Below, piece after piece: positions 56,890 to 64,000 of a DNA stretch of 64,000 bases. Made by a program: the position numbers and the translations under genes. The stretch's first letter is position 1; each line of letters begins with the position of its first letter. The notes under the pieces are model-generated. The model ran no database searches. It worked only from the letters and a program-made list of their open reading frames with translations, and was not told the DNA's origin. The stretch comes from Campanula takesimana (Eukaryota; Streptophyta; Magnoliopsida; Asterales; Campanulaceae). The stretch lies in contig JAOWBW010000428.1 of assembly GCA_026119855.1 (NCBI GenBank), forward strand, positions 744,001 to 808,000. The letters are read 5' to 3'.

Positions 56890-58890
56890 ATCACAATCCT
56901 TTTGTCCACGATGTCATTAAACGTGAGTCATGGTCCATGGTCAACTTACAATGTTCAATATTTTTCTCGATTCTGAATATATTGATAATACAAATGACAT
57001 TGATCTCATCAATTCATTTGAGCACGGCCATGCATTTCATCAATACTTTTTATCGAGGGGATCAAGCTTGACATCTCTCATGAATTGGGACAAATTTCAT
57101 ATTGACTTATTAGAGAGAGATGACATGCACTTGCAAAAATTTGGAATTATGTGGCATTCCATGTAACCATGCCATCTCTTGTATGTTTCTGAAAGAAGAA
57201 GATGCTGAGAAGTATGTGGCAGATTTCTATAGAGTTGAAACCTACAAAAGGGTTTACTCTTTCATGATTAACCATATGGATGGACTTGATATGTGGCCTA
57301 AGAGTGGTTTACCCCCCCCTCCTCCCTCCTCAACAAAAGACTTCAACCTGGGAGTCAAAAAAAGCTAAGGAAGAGGACTAATCAAGGTTTACAGCAAGGT
57401 CAAGGGGGAGAAGAAGGAGCACAAGACCAATGATAGGTACAAGGTAGAGAAGAAGTGAAGCCAATTGTCCAAGAGCATGCTACACAAAAATTAAGAAAGA
57501 ATGAATATCAAAGGACTATTAAGTGTAGTGTTTGCAAGGTCTTTGGACACAACAAAACAAAATATCCATCTAAAGAACCAACCAATGTGAGTAATTTGTG
57601 TTTGTTACGCTTATGTTCTGAACTGTATACATTAAGTGTCATGTTTTAACTTTTTTTTTCTCATTCATGTTTGTAGTTAGAAACTAGTACAAAAAGAGGA
57701 CAAAGTGCAGTATTTGTAGGGTTGAAGGACACAACAAGGAAAAATGTCAATCCAAAAAACCATCCAACGTGAGTACTGTTATTTATTTACATTTTTTAAC
57801 TTTTACTCCAATCACTTTTAACTCATAAATGGATGCTTATAGGTCAAACAGAATACAGATGAAAGGCCACCTACACAAGCAACAAACTTAAATGTCCTAC
57901 AGATGACCAAGCCAAAGGGACAAAAAAGGACAAATGCAGTAGCATCAACATTGGTTGTTAACAACAAAGGGCCATCTGCCCAACTAACAAATCCACCACC
58001 ACCACCAACTACCCAAGCCACAAATCCACCACCACCACTCTTACCTACTCTAACTACTCCACCACCATCACCACTCTCACCTACTCTGCTTACTCCACCA
58101 CTATCACCACTTAATCTACCAACAACACCTGTATCACCACTGACCCAGCCTGCACTACCACCAAGGTCAAGTCCAAGGTTTACAAAAGCAAAGGGCAAAT
58201 ATGGTAATTAATAATGTTTCTATGTCTTTAGGTTTGCATTTATATTTAACTAAGATGTTAATTTGTAATGTTATTAGGTTTCAAAATCAAAGGCAATTTG
58301 CCTGACATCATGCCTATACCACCACCAAGATCCAGTCCAAGGAAATTTGCAAATGAAAAGGCAAATATGGTAATTAGCAATAACTATCCTCTATCCTCTA
58401 TTGTTCCATTTATAGTTAGCAAAGTTCTATACATGTACATTGTATAAGTTTCAACAAAAGCAAAGGACCCCAAACAAGCATCACCACCAAAAGAACTGAT
58501 TAGGTTGCCAAAGTCAAACAGGTTGAGAAGTAGGTTTCAATTCAAGAAAATTGAAGGAATAACTGACTTAGGAGATGAAGAAGATGAAATGGTACCTGAA
58601 ATGGAAATGTCTCAACCTTCATCATTTTCTTCTCCAGACACTCAATCAATTCAAGTGAGCTTGTCTCAACCTCCCCCCTGGTGTAATGCAATCCACTGTT
58701 AGAATAAATGTGAGGAATGCTGATCAGAGGTTTACAAGCATAGAGGTTGGGACAAGATGGAACAAGCAAGAGTACCACTCAAACCACTTCACAACCATTT
58801 ATTCAAATAGGTGAGAGGAAGTTTGTGACCTTAAAAGATTTGAAAGAGACTGTAAAGAAAATGTGTGCAAAGGAAACTTTAGAAAGTAGA
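56890..58890 (+). pseudogene. 3' part of a MULE (Mutator-like) transposase gene
   Basis: The frame at 57120-57368 carries the SWIM zinc finger (MTCTCKNLELCGIPCNHAIS), then YKRVYSFMINHMDGLDMWP, both typical of MULE transposase C-termini. The finger is out of frame with the preceding part (56930-57166) at an aga-rich run. Two zinc knuckles follow: CSVCKVFGHNKTKY (last Cys lost) and CSICRVEGHNKEKC. Four candidate introns with GT...AG borders lie at 57587-57676, 57769-57842, 58204-58277 and 58370-58448. The tail is Pro-rich. The catalytic DDE part is missing: the SIRE-like LTR lies immediately upstream. It is not functional as transposase. Confidence 0.75.
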
Positions 58891-58957
58891 AAGTGAAGAA
58901 CCATTTTTCATGTCACTTGTTAGGTTGAAAATGTAGCATTTTGCTTGTGCTTTAGAG

Positions 58958-59319
58958 TAGGCCTGGCAATTGTGCGGGGTTGGGTTGGGTTGGGTTGGGG
59001 CGGGTTAACGGGTGGAAACGGATCGACCCGCTACAACCCGTTTAAGTTACCGGGTCAAATGGGTTGGGTTGAAACGGGTTGGGTTGGCAGGTTGAAACGG
59101 GTCGACCCGTTTATTTTTTTTTTACCGGGATTCCTTAAATTTATTAATTCTACCTATTTATGTTTACGGGTTAAAGCAGGTTGAAACGGGTTGGGTCGCC
59201 CCGTTAAGATTAACGGGTTGAGATGGTAACCTGTTTCAACCCGCTAACTTAAATGGGTTGGGTTATAATGGGTTGGGTTGTGCGGGTTAGTGGGTAACGG
59301 GTCAAAATTGCCAGACCTA
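58958..59319. mobile_element. 362-bp hAT-type MITE
   Basis: It is flanked by a perfect 8-bp duplication ctttagag (58950-58957, 59320-59327). The ends are inverted: taggcctggcaatt at the left, aattgccagaccta at the right. The interior is made of gggttggg/cccgaccc-type words that can pair with each other. An 8-bp duplication and TAGG ends point to the hAT superfamily; it encodes nothing. Confidence 0.9.
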
Positions 59320-59327
59320 CTTTAGAG

Positions 59328-59998
59328 AGAATCTGATTCTCTTACGGACACATTATTACATTTTGTCATTGTATTGTTCATGCGACTTGTTAGATTGATA
59401 CTTTAATGCCCTTGTAGGGGCTTTATTGTTGTGCTTGTGGACTAGTGTTATGGAAACAAAACTTTACACAACTTTTAATGAAAAATATCAGCTTTTGGGT
59501 TTTGATTTATGTGTATGTCACTTGTGTAGTTGTGTATGTATATGAATGTATAGGGAACACATTCATTCCAACAGTGAAAAAGGGTAAGGTAATTCAATGT
59601 TATATACCAAAACATACTGCATTTCATTGAATTAATACCTAATAGTACATGTATTCATTACGTTGCTTTTCAGTCTCAACAAAACAAAATCCCAAAATAC
59701 AACAACTTATGACCATTACACACCATTACTAGCATTAATCAGAAAACAGAGTCCCAACATGTATTGTACTCCCTCCGTCTCAATATAAATGTCGTTTTGG
59801 GAGTTCAATTTTGTCTTAAAATACTTGTCGTTTCACTATTTTCAAAGCTTTTGTTATTGCTCTATACCAATTATACCCTTAATAATGATAGTGAACTATT
59901 TCTTACCTAACCATTTAATTACCTAGGTAGTTGAATTACTTTAGGGGTATTTGGGACTTCTTCACATGCATTAATATCATTTCTTAATATGTGTAAAA
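59328..59998. other. AT-rich spacer with a Stowaway-like end
   Basis: No gene is seen. At 59769-59783 the sequence actccctccgtctca resembles one end of a Stowaway MITE (family-typical ctccctccgtccc), but no matching inverted end is found nearby, so it is a fragment. Confidence 0.5.
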
Positions 59999-60477
59999 TG
60001 TTGGAACAATTCTTTATATCCCGGAATGCCACGCTCATTTTTAGAATAAGAATGAGGAAGAAGATGAAGGCGGAAGCGAAATAATACCTGTTGAATCCAT
60101 TACAGATGTTGTAGGGAGAATAAGAAGAAAAATAAGAATTAAGGGGACAGAGTTCTTTTAAATGATTGTGCCTTTTCTCTCTAATGTCTCTAGCAATATG
60201 AAGATTATTTAGGAGAGAGAATAAAAAATGAATGGAGTGATTTCTAGGGTTGATGGAGAACCCTTTATATATGAAACCAAAAGGCACCTCATTTAGGGAC
60301 TACACCCTTTCAACCTTTAGTGATGTTAAATTACCACTTTGCCCATCAAAAATAGGTAATATTACATCCAGGAATTCTACACATTATATTAATTCACTAC
60401 ACTTTATATTAACATTATAGGTATGATTTCATGTATGGAATTACTAAATGACTTGTGTTGCAAGCCATGTTCTTACA
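59999..60477 (-). repeat. 3' LTR of the right-hand Copia element
   Basis: On the minus strand it runs from tgtaagaacatgg to ttgttccaaca (479 bp). A minus-strand TATA-like atatataaa is at 60264-60272. No CpG-rich cassette is present. The five bases on its outer side are taaaa; the partner is outside the window. Confidence 0.7.
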
Positions 60478-61215
60478 ATCTCCCACTTGGGTTGCAAAAC
60501 AAAGTCTTTCCTTTAAAACCATAAATATAACACAAATGACAACACTTATGTGCGCACTTTATTGTCATCTATAACAATCTCGTCCATTAGTCATCCAAGT
60601 ATAAGGACTAAAGGGGCAGTCGTTGTAATTGATTCGCAACTAAACCCACAGTAATAACGTATACAAATCCAACTAAATGACATAGATCAAAAGTGTAGAT
60701 GTGTAGCATGGAATAATGAATATATACATATTCTTCCAACTAGTCTAACTTAACCAAATGAGATCAAAACTTTAAATAAGAGAACAATTAATGAAATAAC
60801 AATACAAACTCCCACTATATTAAATGTTATCAAAATTGTTACACCCATATGAGCAACATGCTCGTGAAACACTGAAGATGATAACGCTTTCATAAATGGA
60901 TCCTCTAAAATGGAGTTTGTTTCTATATGTTGTATTTCTATTTGTTCATTTTCCTTTACAACAAGAAACTTAATGTCTATATCCTTCAGACTTTGATGAA
61001 CTCTTGTTGTTATAAGACTACCGTCCGATTGTCACCATAAAACTTAAGCGGTCTTTCGACACTTATTGACAATTCGCAGTCCTTTTAATAAACTTATGTA
61101 GCCATATAATTTAACTAATGTCGGAATACCTAATGATCTCAATATGATCCGACTTTAAAATATAGGCAAGTAGTTCTTTAGTGTTTTGTAAATACTTTTA
61201 TCATTCTTTTGGCTG

Positions 61216-63965
61216 CTACTTAATGTTCTCTCCCGGATTGCTTTGGTATTGACCAAGCATCCTAACATTAAATGTAAGACTTACGCATACATTAAGCTTC
61301 TTACTGCTGATGCAAAGAGGGATATTTTCTATATACTTGGATTCATAATTAACTTTAGGACACTGTTTGAGACTAAGCATGTCTCCTTTAAAATTAGGGA
61401 TGTCAAGTGGTTTATAGTTTTGCATGCTATACCTTTTGTAATACCTTTTCTATATAGGCCTTATGTGATAATCCCAAAATACTCTGTGAATACTCACAGT
61501 GAACTTGGATTCCTAATACAAAAGGATGCCTTACCAAGAATTTTCATTCCAAAGAAGTTTCTTAGTTTCCTTATTAAGGTTTAAAACATTACTAGCAAGC
61601 AAATATTACCCACATATAAGACCAAAATTATAATTTTTACTCCCACTGAACTTATGGTATACACAATATTTATCAAGATTCATTTCAAAACCAAATGAAA
61701 GAATAACTTGATTAATCTTTAAATACCATTAATGAAAAGTTTGCTTAAGTCATAAATGAATTTCTCCATATAGATAGTTTCCTCAATGTCTCCATTAATA
61801 AAAGTTCTCTTAATATACATTTGATGAAGCTTAAGACACAAATTGCTACTAGTGCCATAATGATTTTAAAAGAGTTTTGAGAAGATACCGGGAAATGTTT
61901 CTTTCTTGATAATTACTAATGTCTTTCTTATGAGTTGAAAATTCTTTAGCAACTAGATGGGTCTTTATATCTTTCAACATTACTTTTGTGAATCCTTTTA
62001 GGTCTTAGAGACCCATTTATAGGTTTCACATCTTTAGGTAATGTAAAAGATCCCAAAAGTTGTTATCTTTCAAAGATTTCAACTCTTTATATATGGTATT
62101 AATCTACTTATGAGAATTAGGACTATTAATGGCTTTATGGTAGATGAATGACTCATCTCCCACTAAACCTATGTGTCCTTAATTTCTCGGTAAGATACAT
62201 CTCATAATTATCCGGTATTGCAATCCTTCTTACTCTATTGTATCTCTTTAAGGGCACCGGTTCTTACTAATTCTGAGGTTGTTGAATTTCCTTCTTATGA
62301 TCAACATTTTCATGTTGTTCAATATTTGTAGGGAAACCATATTTATTTTGAATTGTATGTTCTTCTTGAATATCAAGTACAAAATTTGAAATTCAATTGA
62401 AACTTATGGAAGATGTGAAGAAATGGATGCTCTTCTTTTCCAAATTCAAAATATTACACCTAATCTCTCACTAAATTCAACATCCTCAAAGAACCTAGCT
62501 TTTCTCGTTTCAAAATGTTCAAATTTTCTGGTTGTAAAATTTATATATCCCCTAGATCTTTCGGCTTACCTCATGAATAACTACTAACAATCTTATGTCT
62601 AACTTGCCCTTAGTAGACTTATAAGGTCTACCCTATTTTAGACAACCCCATAAATGAAGATGATTTAAGAGCGTGTTCCTTATTCGTCCCAAAATCATAA
62701 AGGGTTTTTATTAGTAGCTTAGAGGGAGCTTTAATGAGAATAAGGGCTGCGGTTTTAATGTATCGCCCATAATGAGTGAGGTAAAAGAAGCACAAAACAT
62801 GCTTATTACCATTTCCTTAAGGATTTATCATGTCTCTTGTGTACATCATTCATGCTAGGCGTACCCGGCTTAATGTAGATGGAGACAATCCCACACTCTT
62901 CAAAATAGCGAGTAAAAAGGACCTAGACGTTGTTCCCTTTAACAATCATTCCAACCATGATATACTCTATCATGATTAGACCTAATGTTCTTAATAGTCT
63001 TTCAAAGTTGATTTCCAACTTTGACCTCATAAGACTTGAAAACGTCCATAACTTGAGTCTTTGCATGAAGTAATAAATGCATTCATATTGAGAGTAGTCA
63101 TTTATAAACGTAATAACTATTGTTGACCTTTCCACGAAGGAATAATGAATGGCCCACAATGTTCATATGTATTAGTTTTAAAGACACTTGATACTCTCGA
63201 GAATACTATTCTTTTAATGTTTGTAAATTTCCTTTAAGGCATTTAATGCAAAAGTATTTTCCAAAATATCAAGTTTGTTTAAGATTTTCTTTAACATAAG
63301 GTTATCAATTTTCCTCTTGGAAATATGACCCAAATGCCTATGCCTTAATGAAAAATAAAATAAAATTTACTTGATAACTTTTGCTTTCTAGTTTTGGTTT
63401 CATTATTAAGGGACACATTTATTGTTTGAATAATGTCAAGTGAAGAAATAATACTTGACAAATTACTAGTGCCAACAACCTTTGGAATTAAAATAGAGAT
63501 CACACTTATTATTAATGAACAAGAGTGACCTTCCTTGTCCAATATTGTGATAAATATCATAATTCCATTTAAATGATGGTACAATAAATATATTATTTAA
63601 TACAAAATAATACTTAGTACTTAACAATAATTTAAATGATCCTTATGCCTATAACTCTAACCGGATTCCTAGTTTCCATATAGATGAATTCCTTCATCTT
63701 TACTAGGTCTTCGGTAATTTAGGCAATCCTACTTGAACATCCTTATGTGATTGGTTGCACCAAAATCCAATCACCATGTAAATATAGGAACTGAAACCAA
63801 ATTAGCCTTAATACAATACAAACAAGACCAAATGATATACCTCTCACGCCAAGCGTGAGACTTAGGATAATCGAACTTCATGTTAGTAAGGTCATTGCAA
63901 AAGAAACATTTCTTTTCTTTATGATCATGAGATGATCCCTTAAGCTTCTTTTTACTTGCAACCAC
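61216..63965 (-). pseudogene. Decayed Copia gag-pol
   Basis: Recognisable pieces on the minus strand, from 5' to 3', start with a gag zinc-knuckle end (CFFCNDLTNMKFDYPKSHAW, 63771-63965) in which the His and last Cys are lost. An integrase-core piece (VITFINDYSQYECIYYF) follows at 62923-63159. Next is a linker near 62150-62240 reading roughly RRSKRIRRTAIPDNYE, and last an RT-RNase H junction piece (KGDMLSLKQCPKVNYE, then VRMLGQYQSNPGE) at 61216-61425. Stops and shifts are frequent throughout; no functional product. Order and strand agree with the LTR. Confidence 0.7.
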
Positions 63966-64000
63966 AGTTTCTTTCCCTCTTCTCTTTGTCCCATGAGAAG

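Larger units (their letters stand above)
59999..64000 (-). mobile_element. Decayed minus-strand Copia element, truncated by the window
   Basis: The 3' LTR (59999-60477) is followed on the plus strand by atctcccacttggg (60478-60491), the complement of a Copia polypurine tract. Decayed pol and gag fragments run to the right edge. Its 5' LTR would lie beyond 64000. Confidence 0.8.

Noticed and set aside
57818..58198. Glycine-rich minus-strand frame
   Set aside because: It is the complement of the proline-rich exon of the MULE gene.
59769..59783. Complete Stowaway MITE
   Set aside because: Only one end is visible; no inverted partner with a TA duplication was found nearby.

Overview
The window is plant nuclear DNA, probably from a eudicot, and is almost entirely nested transposable elements. 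The evidence is plant-type LTR retrotransposons (Tat/Ogre-like, Athila, Tekay/Del-like and Copia) with plant tRNA primer sites, a MULE relic, a hAT-type MITE and Stowaway-like ends. I see no ordinary cellular gene, rRNA gene, tRNA gene or CRISPR array. The species cannot be named from this sequence.

Layout. Bases 1-59 and 9080-12615 are a decayed plus-strand Tat relic. A complete, non-autonomous, minus-strand Tat element (60-9079, TSD cttat) is nested in it. From about 12617 to 24084 lies the 5' and coding part of a second, larger minus-strand Tat element: one LTR, a tRNA-Arg-type PBS, gag, PRO, RT, two RNase H regions and INT. It also carries an extra ORF on the opposite strand (13316-14731) and is broken by many nonsense codons and a few frameshifts. 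Ten bases beyond its LTR sits a complete Athila element with an unbroken 1765-aa gag-pol frame (24095-33639, TSD gattt).

The internal part of a SIRE-like Copia element follows (33645-34298, resuming at 52666 and ending with its 3' LTR at 55313-56826). It is split by an 18.4-kb Tekay/Del-like insertion arranged LTR-internal-LTR-internal-LTR (34299-52665, TSD attat). One internal region of that array carries an internally deleted Copia element (40062-42934, TSD acatc). To the right are the 3' end of a MULE transposase gene (about 56890-58890), a 362-bp hAT-type MITE (58958-59319) and a decayed minus-strand Copia element that runs off the window (59999-64000).

The most striking signal is not a gene. 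The U3 regions of several unrelated LTR families hold short CpG-rich motifs at fixed spacing. In Tat elements the motif recurs at exactly 29 bp in LTRs, in leaders and ahead of the antisense ORF. In Athila (palindromic motif) and Copia (a motif shared with Tat) it occurs as two pairs, spaced 22-51-23 and 22-50-22, each set about 85-90 bp upstream of a TATA box. A SIRE-like LTR has a similar array of a CTTGACCG motif. This looks like a shared promoter architecture reached by, or exchanged between, unrelated retrotransposons.
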